Shown here one piece after another: positions 18,750 to 26,416 of a DNA stretch of 64,000 nt; within the stretch, counting starts at the first letter, position 1; each line of letters opens with the position of its first letter. The position numbers were made by a program, and so were the translations under genes. The stretch is taken from NCBI RefSeq assembly GCF_027111295.1, contig NZ_CP114287.1, forward strand, positions 2,108,001-2,172,000. Direction: 5' to 3'. This DNA comes from Flavobacterium gelatinilyticum (lineage in GTDB: Bacteria > Bacteroidota > Bacteroidia > Flavobacteriales > Flavobacteriaceae). The notes beneath the pieces are model-generated. The model did not search any database, had not been told where the DNA came from, and saw nothing but the letters and a program-made list of their open reading frames with translations.

Positions 18750-19808
18750 CTAAAAACGAACTTCTGAAGGCAGTTTCCCGAATCGTTTTTTAAAACTTGA
18801 AGCAAACCTTCCGGCCGAATCATGCCCTGTAATTACGGCAATTTCCTGAATATTGAAATCTGATTTTAAAATGAGCTGCATAGCGAGAACCAGATTTTTT
18901 TCTTTGTGATACTGAAGCATCGAAAAACCATAAACAGCTTTAAAATTTGATTTTAATTTGGTTGCAGATGTATTGACTTCTTTGGCTATAAATTCGATGC
19001 CCAGAAATGGAAGATGAAGATTTTGCAGTACGATTTTTTCTGCCCTTGAAACATTGAGATAATCCTGATTACTCAACGAAATATTATCTGCTATACGGCT
19101 GTCTTCAAAAGCATTATCAAAAAACTCTGTGATGAGTTTCATCGTTTTTTTTCTAATTCCTGCATTATCGGCTTCGGAATGATTTTCTTTTTCCAGAAGA
19201 TCTGATAAATCATTCCCGACTTTATGGGCTTTTTCAGAAATATCGAGCCAGGTGTATGATCCTCTTTCTCCATTTAGAAACTTTAGGATCGTTTTTCGTT
19301 CTTTGAATTTTTTAGATGAAAAGTTCTTTTTTACCCAGTCTTTTGTCATGGCAATACTGAAAAATTTTCCATCAGCTTCTTTATAAAAATAACTGGAAAT
19401 CTCTGTGTAAGGTTTGCTGATTGTCCAGCAGGTGCTTAAAAGCGGTAACGAACTGCCGTCTTTTAGAGGGAACTGATATTCAAAAACCGAAAAGGTCAAC
19501 AAATAATACTCACTGCTTTTATCCATATCGTAACCGGATAAAGCCATGATATTTTCTTTCATCTTTAAATAAAAAGTCAAAAGCCAGAAACCTTCTTCGA
19601 TTTCTTTGTAATACATTTTGGCTTTTGCCAGCGGGGTATTAAAGGTAATGAGATTTTTTAAAGGAAAATGTTTACTGATAGGCAGTTTTAACATGCTTTC
19701 GAGCATGATCTGAGGGGAATTAAACAGATACGGAAATTGAAAAAAATCATCTTTCAGTAAAAAAAGATATTTCTGAATATGTTTGGGCCAGTTATCTAAA
19801 GTCATCAA
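18750..19808 (-). CDS. AraC family transcriptional regulator
   Basis: A 352-residue cytoplasmic protein. The last hundred residues form the double helix-turn-helix of AraC/XylS regulators: IEFIAKEVNTSATKLKSNFKAVYGFSMLQYHKEKN, then IQEIAVITGHDSAGRFASSFKKRFGKLPSEVRF. The N-terminal 240 residues have no cupin or other sensor domain I can name. It lies upstream of the adhesin on the same strand after a 400-bp gap, so a regulatory link is possible but unproven. Its own promoter probably lies about 60 bases before the start. MMT gives two adjacent ATGs; the choice changes one residue. Confidence 0.85.
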   Translation of the reverse strand: MMTLDNWPKHIQKYLFLLKDDFFQFPYLFNSPQIMLESMLKLPISKHFPLKNLITFNTPLAKAKMYYKEIEEGFWLLTFYLKMKENIMALSGYDMDKSSEYYLLTFSVFEYQFPLKDGSSLPLLSTCWTISKPYTEISSYFYKEADGKFFSIAMTKDWVKKNFSSKKFKERKTILKFLNGERGSYTWLDISEKAHKVGNDLSDLLEKENHSEADNAGIRKKTMKLITEFFDNAFEDSRIADNISLSNQDYLNVSRAEKIVLQNLHLPFLGIEFIAKEVNTSATKLKSNFKAVYGFSMLQYHKEKNLVLAMQLILKSDFNIQEIAVITGHDSAGRFASSFKKRFGKLPSEVRF

Positions 19809-19874
19809 AAATCTAAAGCAGTTTGGGGCGTATACTTTTTATTTTCCCTTTTATTATCAAGGAAATCAAGGCTG

Positions 19875-19905
19875 CAAAAATAAACATAACCCTGCGAAAC
19901 CACAA
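19875..19905 (-). promoter_or_regulatory. Promoter of the AraC-family gene
   Basis: Minus-strand TTG (19903-19905), a 20-bp spacer and TATTTTTG (19875-19882) match the Bacteroidetes consensus TTTG/TTG-N19-21-TAnnTTTG. The leader to the ATG at 19808 would be about 60 nt. Confidence 0.45.
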
Positions 19906-19994
19906 TATCCATAATAAGATTTTACAGGATCTTAATATGGATATTCTAATTACACTCTTGCAGTTTTCGCTGAAACGAAAATTTCTGCTAAAAT

Positions 19995-20678
19995 TTACAT
20001 CATCGTATTAATACGAATACTGGCTTTGATAAGTGCCAGAGCAGATATTTTTGAGATGTGGATATCTTTTGGCTGATGATGTGAATTCTGGCTTACCAGT
20101 TTTACAAATTCCGGACCTTGTTCTGATTTCTGAACATATTTCACAGTAATATACTCTTCCCAGTCATTGAGTTTTACACTTAAAAGATACATTTCGCCAA
20201 AAAAGATATTTTCAAATTCGGTTTCCTTATATAAGATAATGTCTCCCGATTTTAAAAGCGGATACATACTGTCTCCTGTAACCGAAATAGCTCCATCGCA
20301 TTTTGGCAGGTTCGGAATTTTTATGGTATCAAGAATTCGCTGTGGTTTCCCGCTGCTGAATAATTCTCTTAATCCTGCTACTGCTTCAAGATCGTATAAA
20401 GGTATTTCCTGGCTTACATGCAATGAATCCATTGTTTTTCTGTCGTTGTTTATTAATACTATATCGGTACCGGTTTCTTTGAGCATAGGTCCGTTTCCGG
20501 TTAAAAGCCACTCCGAATTTATATCGGGATAGTAGTGTAATATTTTACACGCTTTATCTGTTCCCATATTACTGCTGTTATCTAAAAACTTATTAGAAAA
20601 GCCCAGATCATTACAGAACTTATATTTAGTTATCCCTTTCGCATCAAGGTATTCACGCATTCTTTCAGTTGAACCCAT
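19995..20678 (-). CDS. S24-type (LexA/CI-like) helix-turn-helix transcriptional repressor
   Basis: A 227-residue protein. The N-terminus (about 1-70) is a helix-turn-helix domain of phage-repressor type (TERMREYLDAKGITKYKFCNDLGFSNKFLDN; INSEWLLTGNGPML). The C-terminus (about 115-225) is an S24 peptidase-like domain with the catalytic-serine motif ITVSGDSM-like VTGDSMYPLLKSGDIILYKE and VKYVQKSEQGPEFVKLVSQN, where the Lys of VKYVQK is the likely dyad partner. Such proteins repress prophage or stress genes and can self-cleave; cleavage is inferred. A divergent consensus promoter starts about 30 bases from its ATG with a near-palindrome in the spacer. It may be a domesticated phage repressor; no other clear phage gene is here. 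Confidence 0.85.
   Translation of the reverse strand: MGSTERMREYLDAKGITKYKFCNDLGFSNKFLDNSSNMGTDKACKILHYYPDINSEWLLTGNGPMLKETGTDIVLINNDRKTMDSLHVSQEIPLYDLEAVAGLRELFSSGKPQRILDTIKIPNLPKCDGAISVTGDSMYPLLKSGDIILYKETEFENIFFGEMYLLSVKLNDWEEYITVKYVQKSEQGPEFVKLVSQNSHHQPKDIHISKISALALIKASIRINTMM
20535..20550. promoter_or_regulatory. Near-perfect palindrome inside the S24 repressor gene
   Basis: GTGTAA-TATT-TTACAC is a perfect 6-bp inverted repeat around four bases, and shares TGTAATATTTTAC with the site in the divergent promoter. It could be a second operator within the gene. Coding constraint (residues CKILHYY) makes chance possible. Confidence 0.35.
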
Positions 20679-20706
20679 AGGAAATGTATTTTTTTTACGT
20701 TAAAAT

Positions 20707-20739
20707 TTTGTTTTGATGTAATATTTTACGCTATATTTG
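20707..20739 (+). promoter_or_regulatory. Consensus promoter divergent from the S24 repressor
   Basis: TTTG (20707-20710), a 21-bp spacer and TATATTTG (20732-20739) match both boxes of the Bacteroidetes primary-sigma promoter at the right spacing. Transcription would start near 20746 and read right toward the small ORFs at 20867 and 20992. Confidence 0.65.
20716..20730. promoter_or_regulatory. Putative operator in the promoter spacer
   Basis: ATGTAA-TATT-TTACG, an imperfect palindrome, lies exactly between the -33 and -7 boxes of the plus-strand promoter and shares a 13-base core with the palindrome inside the repressor gene. A repressor bound here would block RNA polymerase. That the S24 protein is the binder is an inference. 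Confidence 0.45.
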
Positions 20740-20816
20740 CAAAGGAAAGAAAAATAAAAAACAAAAACAAGCGATAGAACCATAAAATAAAGCACATTTC
20801 CTAATATTATTTCCAG

Positions 20817-20836
20817 AAAAAAAAAAAAAAAAAAAA
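20817..20836 (+). repeat. Run of 20 adenines in a leader region
   Basis: A 20-base A homopolymer lies about 70 bases after the predicted start point and 30 bases before the first small ORF. Such runs slip easily during replication and sequencing, so the true length may vary. Confidence 0.8.
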
Positions 20837-20866
20837 TACAAAAACTTGATTACAAAGTATTTAAAA

Positions 20867-21019
20867 ATGAAAAACAATCTTAAAACCAGAAATACTACGC
20901 TAAAAAGAAAATATAACAGAAAATACTACGATTTTAAAGGTCCACACCTAAAGAGTTTTAATCCTATGCCCAAATTTTTAACAACATTTTTATGGAACAA
21001 TTTCTCTATCCTTCGCTGA
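20867..21019 (+). CDS. Possible 50-residue basic peptide
   Basis: ATG at 20867 opens a 50-codon frame that reads MKNNLKTRNTTLKRKYNRKY at its start, with about fifteen Lys/Arg in all and a hydrophobic end (FLTTFLWNNFSILR). It overlaps the next gene's start at 20992 by 28 bases in another frame, which would allow translational coupling. It lies directly downstream of the consensus promoter. No family recognised; it may be leader RNA rather than a gene. Confidence 0.3.
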   Translation: MKNNLKTRNTTLKRKYNRKYYDFKGPHLKSFNPMPKFLTTFLWNNFSILR

Positions 21020-21279
21020 CGGCTTTTTTTGCCTCATTTATTACCTGGTTATTCTCTAAGAGAAAATCATTGGCCGAAGATCGTGCCGCCGAACTTGACA
21101 ACGCCGTAAGTGCGGTAAAATACTACCGCGACCTGCTTGACGACATTACAACGCGCCTCACAGCCGCTACCGAAATCATTAAAAAGACAGAAATACAGAA
21201 CAAGGAATTAACCCTTATGAATGAAAAGCTGACAAACGAATTGCTAAAATCACAACAGCAAAATGCAAAAACTTCATAA
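20992..21279 (+). CDS. Small membrane-anchored coiled-coil protein
   Basis: A 95-residue protein. Residues of about 5-22 form one hydrophobic segment (FLYPSLTAFFASFITWLF) followed by SKRK, which suggests an N-terminal anchor with the rest in the cytoplasm. Residues 30-90 are a charged, helical, probably coiled-coil region (LLDDITTRLTAATEIIKKTE...). I do not recognise the family. It is the first long ORF under the promoter divergent from the S24 repressor, so it could be the repressor's main target, for example a phage-derived or toxin-like membrane protein. That role is speculation. Confidence 0.55.
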   Translation: MEQFLYPSLTAFFASFITWLFSKRKSLAEDRAAELDNAVSAVKYYRDLLDDITTRLTAATEIIKKTEIQNKELTLMNEKLTNELLKSQQQNAKTS

Positions 21280-21433
21280 TCATATTTCGAACATTCTGAT
21301 AATCATATCTGTCAGGATAAGATTAGAGACAAAATTCAGTCTTACAAAATAAACATGACCTGCATGCTTTTTGTTTACAGCTTATAGTGAAATAACCCTT
21401 TTAAAGAAAACAAGTGAAATCAAAAGAGCATAA

Positions 21434-21475
21434 AAAATCTTCAAAAAGATTTGTCCAGATCTTTTTGAAGATTTT
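21434..21475 (+). terminator. Long hairpin terminator
   Basis: A perfect 17-bp stem (AAAATCTTCAAAAAGAT / ATCTTTTTGAAGATTTT) around an 8-base loop. The 3' side ends in TTTTATTATT. It probably ends the transcript of the small membrane-protein gene. Confidence 0.7.
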
Positions 21476-21576
21476 ATTATTACAAATAAATACAGCTTGA
21501 ACTATTGTAAGTTTTTTATTCTGTTTACAAATCAAAAAATCACATCTTCAAAAACCAATCCTATCCAAAAAACAAT

Positions 21577-21584
21577 TACATTTG
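21577..21584 (+). promoter_or_regulatory. Promoter -7 element of the MscS-family gene
   Basis: TACATTTG matches TAnnTTTG and lies 25 bases before the ATG. No TTTG is found about 20 bp upstream, so the -33 box is weak or absent. Confidence 0.4.
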
Positions 21585-21609
21585 GCGACCATAAATCCCC
21601 AAATTAATT

Positions 21610-23952
21610 ATGAATTCAAAAAGAAATTCGTTCTATTTACCCGCCTTTATAATGATGCTTTTTTTTGCATCGATTTCGTATTCGCAGACTGCTTCTAAAA
21701 CCGAAAACCGTTCTAAACTGTTTGAAGAAACCATAACAGATAGTGATTATTTAATTGCTATCGAAAAAGCCGGTGAAGTACTGGAATCAGCTGGACATGA
21801 TATTGATTTTGAAGGAAGTGCTTTTCATCTTTTTGGAGAAATTGAAAGAACCGAAAGCAAACTTAATTTGATTTTAGAAAGCTTAAAAGGTGCAAATCCA
21901 AATGTGCGTAACCAGCAGATGTACCGTGTTGTACTTAAAGAAATCGAACAAGAACTAAACGAGCAGAATACGGCTATTAATGACCACAATCAAAATCTTG
22001 AAAAGATTAAAAACAGAATCATCGATCTGCGTAAAGACACTACTCTTTTTACACTTTTAAAAGATACAATACGTAAAAAACAATTCAAAACCGAATTAAC
22101 GAATCTCAAAAAAACATACCTAAAAACGGATAGTCTCATGACCAAAAATCAGGAGATTTTAAACGATAAAAAAAGACTGACGGTCGAACACAAAATTGCG
22201 GTTTCGAACGCTCTTACAACTGTAGAAACCAAACTGGAAAAATCCGGAATCAGTATTCTTAACAAAGAATATCCATCTTTATGGAGCACCGATTCTACTG
22301 CTAAAAAAGTAGTGGCACAAACCATCAAATCAAAAATTATAATTGAAGAAAATGTTGCTGCTTATTATTTAAGCTATAAAGCGGGCGGATTGATTACATT
22401 GTGCTTCTTCATGGGGCTTTTGGCCTGGTATATTTCGCGTAATTTAAAATATCTAAGAACCAATGGCTATGCCGAAAACCTTTCTCTTTTTAACTTTAAA
22501 TACTTAAACCGAGGCGTAATTTTGCCCATTGCAGCCATTGCTCTTAATATTGCTGTGGTAACCAACTTGTACGCGCCTGCCCTTGTTTTAGAACTATTGC
22601 AGCTTCTGCTGCTAGCAGTGCTGACAGTCTTGTTCAAAAAAGACTGGTCAGGAGTTTCCATGCGAAACTGGCTCATGCTTTCTGGACTATTTTTAGCACT
22701 TTGTTTCCTCGATTTGTTTATTGGCGTTGGGCTTATTCAGCGTTGTTCATTTATTATTATCAACATTCTGGGTATACGATATGGTCTTGTTCAGATTAAA
22801 AGCCTCAAAGATCAATTGTATATCAAAGCTTTTTTTAAATGGGCTAATATTATATTTATCGGACTAAATGCTTTATCGATTTTATATAACCTTTTCGGAA
22901 GGGTTTCGCTTTCAAACATGCTGACTTTAACCGCGTTTATTTCGCTTACGCAGATTGTGGCCTTAAGTGTTCTTTTGAAAATAATCCTGGAAATAATCCT
23001 TTTACAGATTTATACAACCCGAGTAAAACGAGGAATCGAAAAAATATTCGACCACGAAAATTTATCCGGTACGCTAAAAAAACCTTTTATTATCGTAATC
23101 AGTTATATGTGGCTGGTGGTTATTGCCTCTAACTTAAATATCTGGGAATCATTACGAGATTCTTTTGCCGGTTTGCTAAGCCGACCTAATACAATTGGAA
23201 GCATTACTTTTACTTTAGGAAATATTGTTTTGTTCTTTATAATTGTCTGGATCGCACATTTACTTCAAAAATATGTAGCGTACTTTTTTGGGGAAATCGA
23301 AGACGAAAACGAAGAAAACATCAACAAAAGACAGCATTCTAAATTATTAATTACAAGACTTGTCGTTTTAATTGCAGGATATCTTTTAGCTGTTGCGGCA
23401 TCAGGAATGCCATTGGATAAACTAAGTATTCTTTTAGGAGCTTTAGGTGTCGGTGTCGGACTCGGACTTCAGAATATCGTCAGCAATTTCGTTTCAGGTA
23501 TTATTTTGATATTCGACAAACCTATCCAGATTGGAGACGTTGTTAATATAAGTTCAGAATCCGGACGTGTAAAATCGATGGGATTAAGAACTACGAAAAT
23601 CAATGCCCCAAATGGTGCCGAAATCATTATCCCAAATGGTAATTTATTATCTCAGAATATCACTAACTGGACGTATACTGACAATTTTAAACTAGTGGAT
23701 ATTTTAATAGAAATAAACGGCGATGCTACACCGGACGATATTAATGCAATTGTTTTAAGCGCGCTCGAAAGTCTGCCTCTTGCAAATAACACGAGAACAC
23801 CACAGATTTACTACAATTCAATTTCGGATGGTAAATTCAAATTACAGATTAAATTTTGGTGCAGTATTTACAAAACCGAAGAAACAATCAGTACCGCGAA
23901 ACAAGTTCTATTTAGCAATTTTAAAGCTAAAGGACTGACTTTTTCGACTTAG
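21610..23952 (+). CDS. Large mechanosensitive ion channel, MscS family (MscK/MscM-like architecture)
   Basis: A 780-residue inner-membrane protein. A signal peptide (MNSKRNSFYLPAFIMMLFFASISYSQ) is followed by about 220 residues of helical, coiled-coil-rich periplasmic domain, a block of about eight to ten hydrophobic segments (260-580), and the MscS core (about 590-780). The core shows the pore helix GALGVGVGLGLQNIVSNFVSG, the beta domain (FDKPIQIGDVV, GRVKSMGLRTTKI, GAEIIIPNGNLLSQNI) and the C-terminal alpha/beta part. It would open under membrane tension to release solutes during osmotic downshock. Monocistronic: own promoter and terminator. It is larger than E. coli MscS (286) and smaller than MscK (1120). 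Confidence 0.92.
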   Translation: MNSKRNSFYLPAFIMMLFFASISYSQTASKTENRSKLFEETITDSDYLIAIEKAGEVLESAGHDIDFEGSAFHLFGEIERTESKLNLILESLKGANPNVRNQQMYRVVLKEIEQELNEQNTAINDHNQNLEKIKNRIIDLRKDTTLFTLLKDTIRKKQFKTELTNLKKTYLKTDSLMTKNQEILNDKKRLTVEHKIAVSNALTTVETKLEKSGISILNKEYPSLWSTDSTAKKVVAQTIKSKIIIEENVAAYYLSYKAGGLITLCFFMGLLAWYISRNLKYLRTNGYAENLSLFNFKYLNRGVILPIAAIALNIAVVTNLYAPALVLELLQLLLLAVLTVLFKKDWSGVSMRNWLMLSGLFLALCFLDLFIGVGLIQRCSFIIINILGIRYGLVQIKSLKDQLYIKAFFKWANIIFIGLNALSILYNLFGRVSLSNMLTLTAFISLTQIVALSVLLKIILEIILLQIYTTRVKRGIEKIFDHENLSGTLKKPFIIVISYMWLVVIASNLNIWESLRDSFAGLLSRPNTIGSITFTLGNIVLFFIIVWIAHLLQKYVAYFFGEIEDENEENINKRQHSKLLITRLVVLIAGYLLAVAASGMPLDKLSILLGALGVGVGLGLQNIVSNFVSGIILIFDKPIQIGDVVNISSESGRVKSMGLRTTKINAPNGAEIIIPNGNLLSQNITNWTYTDNFKLVDILIEINGDATPDDINAIVLSALESLPLANNTRTPQIYYNSISDGKFKLQIKFWCSIYKTEETISTAKQVLFSNFKAKGLTFST

Positions 23953-23968
23953 TATTTTAAGAAAACAC

Positions 23969-24010
23969 AAAATGGTTTGAATCAATTATAAGATAGATTC
24001 AAACCATTTT
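23969..24010 (+). terminator. Terminator of the MscS-family gene
   Basis: AAAATGGTTTGAATC pairs with GATTCAAACCATTTT around a 12-base loop and is followed by TTAT. It lies 16 bases after the stop codon. Confidence 0.85.
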
Positions 24011-24080
24011 TATATTCGAAATTTTCCTTAAAACAATGTAATATGGAGGGAAATCAGTTAAGCTATTAAATTTTAAAAAT

Positions 24081-24100
24081 ACCTAATCTGAAACACTACC
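24081..24100 (-). repeat. Dispersed 20-bp motif, copy 1
   Basis: ACCTAATCTGAAACACTACC. No gene ends at this copy; it is followed by a hairpin with arms ATCAAAAG / CTTTTGAT (24101-24135). It may mark the end of a lost cassette. Confidence 0.6.
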
Positions 24101-24180
24101 ATCAAAAGCTACTCCATAATGAAGTGCCTTTTGATTTTGGACTGATAATATGCGAATTATACATTCAATAATTAACCACT

Positions 24181-24200
24181 AACCAATCTCAAACACTACC
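24181..24200 (-). repeat. Dispersed 20-bp motif, copy 2
   Basis: AACCAATCTCAAACACTACC lies two bases beyond the stop codon of the minus-strand gene that ends at 24203. Confidence 0.6.
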
Positions 24201-24202
24201 AA

Positions 24203-24682
24203 TTATTTGCAAGTATATTTTTTCTCTTTAATTATTTTATATTTTTTTCCTTCTTTTTTTTGAATAACCCAAAATGAATAATCTATAGTAGAAAAATTTC
24301 CTTTACCTATAAAAGCGGCCAGATCAACAGAATATCCAGATTTAGTAAAGACTCCATTAACATTTTCTTTATTGTAAAGAAATAAAAACTTATCATCTAT
24401 TACAGTTGTATAAATGTTTATAATTCCTTTTGAAGCTATAAAATTTTCAAGACTATATTTAGTGATTAATATCATATTATTTTTCATAATCTCAATACTC
24501 CACTGGACACTATTTGTTTGGCAAACCCTGTCTTTTTCCATAATTTCTTTTATCGCTGTTTTCAAATGCGAGTCATTTAAAAAGATAATTTCAGATGTAT
24601 GATTTTTTTCCGGCACTACTACTTGTGCATTACAAAAACTGTTAAATGCTATAAACAGACATAATATATTTAATAACTTCAT
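24203..24682 (-). CDS. Exported protein, candidate immunity protein of a decayed JAB-like RHS tip
   Basis: A 159-residue protein with a signal peptide (MKLLNILCLFIAFNSFCNAQ) and a mature part rich in beta strands and lysine; no family recognised. It starts 15 bases after the stop of the decayed tip at 24698-25308, the position of an immunity gene in polymorphic toxin loci, and is followed directly by the 20-bp motif shared by this cassette array. Immunity genes are often kept after the toxin has decayed, because they still protect against neighbours carrying it. The frame is intact. The function is inferred from position only. Confidence 0.55.
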   Translation of the reverse strand: MKLLNILCLFIAFNSFCNAQVVVPEKNHTSEIIFLNDSHLKTAIKEIMEKDRVCQTNSVQWSIEIMKNNMILITKYSLENFIASKGIINIYTTVIDDKFLFLYNKENVNGVFTKSGYSVDLAAFIGKGNFSTIDYSFWVIQKKEGKKYKIIKEKKYTCK

Positions 24683-24697
24683 GATGTTTTCATTAAA

Positions 24698-25308
24698 TTA
24701 CTTTTTAGATTTTCTTCTAGGAATCAGTACTTCTTTAAGCTCCACATTTGGTGAATTTGAATTATAATCTTTATATTGTTTAAGAAGAGGAGCATAAACC
24801 CTCAAAATAGCACTTGGACTAAACTTTCCTGCTGTTTGAATTTCAGCTGGAGAAGGATAAATTCCTTCAAAATCCATTGGATGACAATGGTCATAGCCTT
24901 TTATTGCACTATTATTCCTTGATGCACTAATATTTAAACTAAGTTCTTAACTCTCTTTAAAACTTGTGCCAATAATATTTACTTCATTTTCAAATTTAGT
25001 CAATGAAAATTCATTAATGGAGTTATTTGATACAAATTCAAATAATTCATTATAATTCACCATATTACTGTAAATCAACTAATTGAACACATATTTTATC
25101 TCCCCTTTACTGAATTAGTAAACTGCGTATTTTCAATAGTATTTAAGAATACTTTTCTCAATAGTAATTGATTCGGCATTTTCATCTTTTTAAGATTACC
25201 ATTACTATCTCTTGATGCAAAGTAAAGAGTGTATTCGTTTTTATCATCAGTTTCTTTTAATAACTCTATTTTACCTGATTCGTCTAATCCATAATCATTG
25301 TCTGGTGA
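24698..25308 (-). pseudogene. Decayed RHS C-terminal tip with JAB-like metallopeptidase motif
   Basis: Two fragments in different frames. The upstream one (25308-25096) reads DNDYGLDESGKIELLKETDD..., a style seen just after RHS cores. The downstream one (25063-24698) starts MVNYNELFEFVSNNSINEF, meets an in-frame TAA at 24947-24949 after 38 codons, and continues as ELSLNISASRNNSAIKGYDHCHPMDFEGIYPSPAEI... to PRRKSKK. HCHP followed by PSPAE resembles the HxHP...SxxD metal site of JAB/MPN peptidases used as RHS toxins, with Glu where Asp is usual. A frameshift, a nonsense codon and no RHS core make it a displaced dead tip. The JAB assignment rests on a short motif. Confidence 0.55.
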
Positions 25309-25488
25309 TCATTACATTCCATCGGGTTACTATGCTTGTTTTGAGGTCTACGTTAAGGTATGGGGGATTTGAGGACGATAGGTTTTCTTTTAAATATCTA
25401 CTAAAAAAAGACCGTGTGGTTATATCTTTTACTCATAATTAAAATTTCACATTATTATTCAGTTAGTTACATTGCTATTTGGGAAAAT

Positions 25489-25506
25489 ACCTAATTTGAA
25501 CACTAC
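25489..25506 (-). repeat. Dispersed 20-bp motif, copy 3
   Basis: ACCTAATTTGAACACTAC, one base shorter than the other copies. It lies beyond the hairpin that follows the small membrane-protein gene. Confidence 0.5.
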
Positions 25507-25531
25507 ATACTTAAATGTGCTATAAAAGCAA

Positions 25532-25556
25532 AAGCCACTCCTTTATGGAATGGCTT
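25532..25556 (-). terminator. Hairpin after the small membrane-protein gene
   Basis: AAGCCACTCC and GGAATGGCTT pair with one mismatch around TTTAT, 40 bases after the stop at 25596. It resembles a terminator, though the T run is weak. Confidence 0.5.
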
Positions 25557-25595
25557 AAATGTAAAAGTTCTTTCACTACTTAACTTTATCTTTTT

Positions 25596-25994
25596 CTATA
25601 AATCTTTAATTTCTTTCAGAAAATCTGGAGTTGAAGTAGGATATTTAGGAAATGAGTCAACCATAAATATAACCGATTTTACTGTATTAGTTTTTTGATA
25701 AGTGAGTTCATAACGAAATGAACTTATTTTATCAATAGAAAGAATATTTTCGAATAATACCTTTTCGTTCTTAATTTCAAGATATTTATCGCCCAGATAA
25801 ACTTCTTCTAATTTTCTAAAATTAAATACCCATGCAAATAAAAAAATTAAAGTTGGAAAAAAAATAAATGCTAAATTTTTAAAAGTCAAATCAAAAATGA
25901 TAAAACCAAAAAGCAAAATTAAAGCATTAATTAGAAGAATAATTGGTACTATTTTCTTTCGAAAGTACGTTGTTTTACTAGATATTTTTTTCAT
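25596..25994 (-). CDS. Small two-helix membrane protein, candidate immunity protein
   Basis: A 132-residue protein with two adjacent hydrophobic segments (about 14-35 and 40-58: PIILLINALILLFGFIIF and LAFIFFPTLIFLFAWVF), then a soluble part of beta-strand character (VYLGDKYLEIKNEKVLFENI...) that looks like a small PH-like domain. No family identified with certainty. It starts four bases after the stop of a decayed RHS core, where immunity genes sit. The two membrane helices would suit protection against a toxin acting at the inner membrane. The assignment is positional. Confidence 0.5.
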   Translation of the reverse strand: MKKISSKTTYFRKKIVPIILLINALILLFGFIIFDLTFKNLAFIFFPTLIFLFAWVFNFRKLEEVYLGDKYLEIKNEKVLFENILSIDKISSFRYELTYQKTNTVKSVIFMVDSFPKYPTSTPDFLKEIKDL

Positions 25995-25998
25995 AATA

Positions 25999-26196
25999 TT
26001 AAAATTTAACTCCTATTTTGAATCCTTTTTCGCTGCCTATAAAATAAACTGGATTGTTAAGTACGCAAACATAAGGAGAATTTCTTCTAGAAATCTCCGC
26101 TAATAGGTCAATATTCATCCATGTATCAGTGCTTAGACATAATTACGTGCTCCATAGTTATAAAACATTCAGCTTTAACTCCTCTTGCAGTTGCAT
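25999..26196 (-). pseudogene. Decayed RHS core fragment
   Basis: Read with frameshifts, this encodes pieces of the conserved RHS core: LQEELKLN, then YGARNYV in a second frame, then TDTWMNIDLLAEISRRNSPYV and LNNPVYFI in a third, which corresponds to the usual GRWMN(I/V)DPLAE...YVYALNNPV. It has a TAA at 26143-26145 and lacks the DPDGM boundary; after NNPVYFI it ends in a twelve-residue tail (SEKGFKIGVKF) just before the small membrane-protein gene. It is the tail of a displaced RHS gene whose toxin part is gone. Confidence 0.7.
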
Positions 26197-26307
26197 TTAA
26201 TAACCTTTTGCTCGTTAAATCTTGGACAATTCATACCATCACGAACTTTGGAACACCATGTCGGATTTTTACTCATTTTAGTTCATTTAAGGCAATATTA
26301 AACCAAA

Positions 26308-26333
26308 AAAGATGAGCATTACTGCTCATCTTT
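26308..26333 (-). terminator. Terminator after the exported immunity candidate
   Basis: AAAGATGAGCA / TGCTCATCTTT stem around TTAC, followed on the minus strand by six T's. It lies about 85 bases after the stop at 26417. Confidence 0.8.
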
Positions 26334-26394
26334 AAATTATTTATTTCTGAAATTTATTCAATTTCAAGAGGTTAGAATTCTAAAATCTCATATC

Positions 26395-26416
26395 ACTAAC
26401 TTTGAAACACTACCAA
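26395..26416 (-). repeat. Dispersed 20-bp motif, copy 4
   Basis: CTAACTTTGAAACACTACCAA abuts the stop codon of the exported immunity candidate that ends at 26417. Confidence 0.6.

Larger units (their letters stand above)
21280..21609 (+). other. Intergenic region before the mscS-type gene
   Basis: About 330 bases with no coding character. It holds a strong hairpin (21434-21475) and a -7-like element (21577-21584), listed separately. Nothing else recognised. Confidence 0.5.
25309..25595. other. Non-coding spacer between RHS remnants
   Basis: About 290 bases between the JAB-like remnant and the next cassette. It holds a motif copy (25489-25506) and a hairpin (25532-25556). The stretch 25320-25440 is richer in G and C than its surroundings but encodes nothing I recognise. 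Confidence 0.4.

Noticed and set aside
19995..21279. Intact prophage around the S24 repressor
   Set aside because: No integrase, terminase, capsid or tail gene is present; neighbours are an AraC regulator and an MscS channel. At most a remnant or domesticated repressor.
24698..26196. Reading the degraded RHS pieces as functional small genes
   Set aside because: Frames shift between recognisable RHS motifs and carry internal stops; no single start codon joins them.
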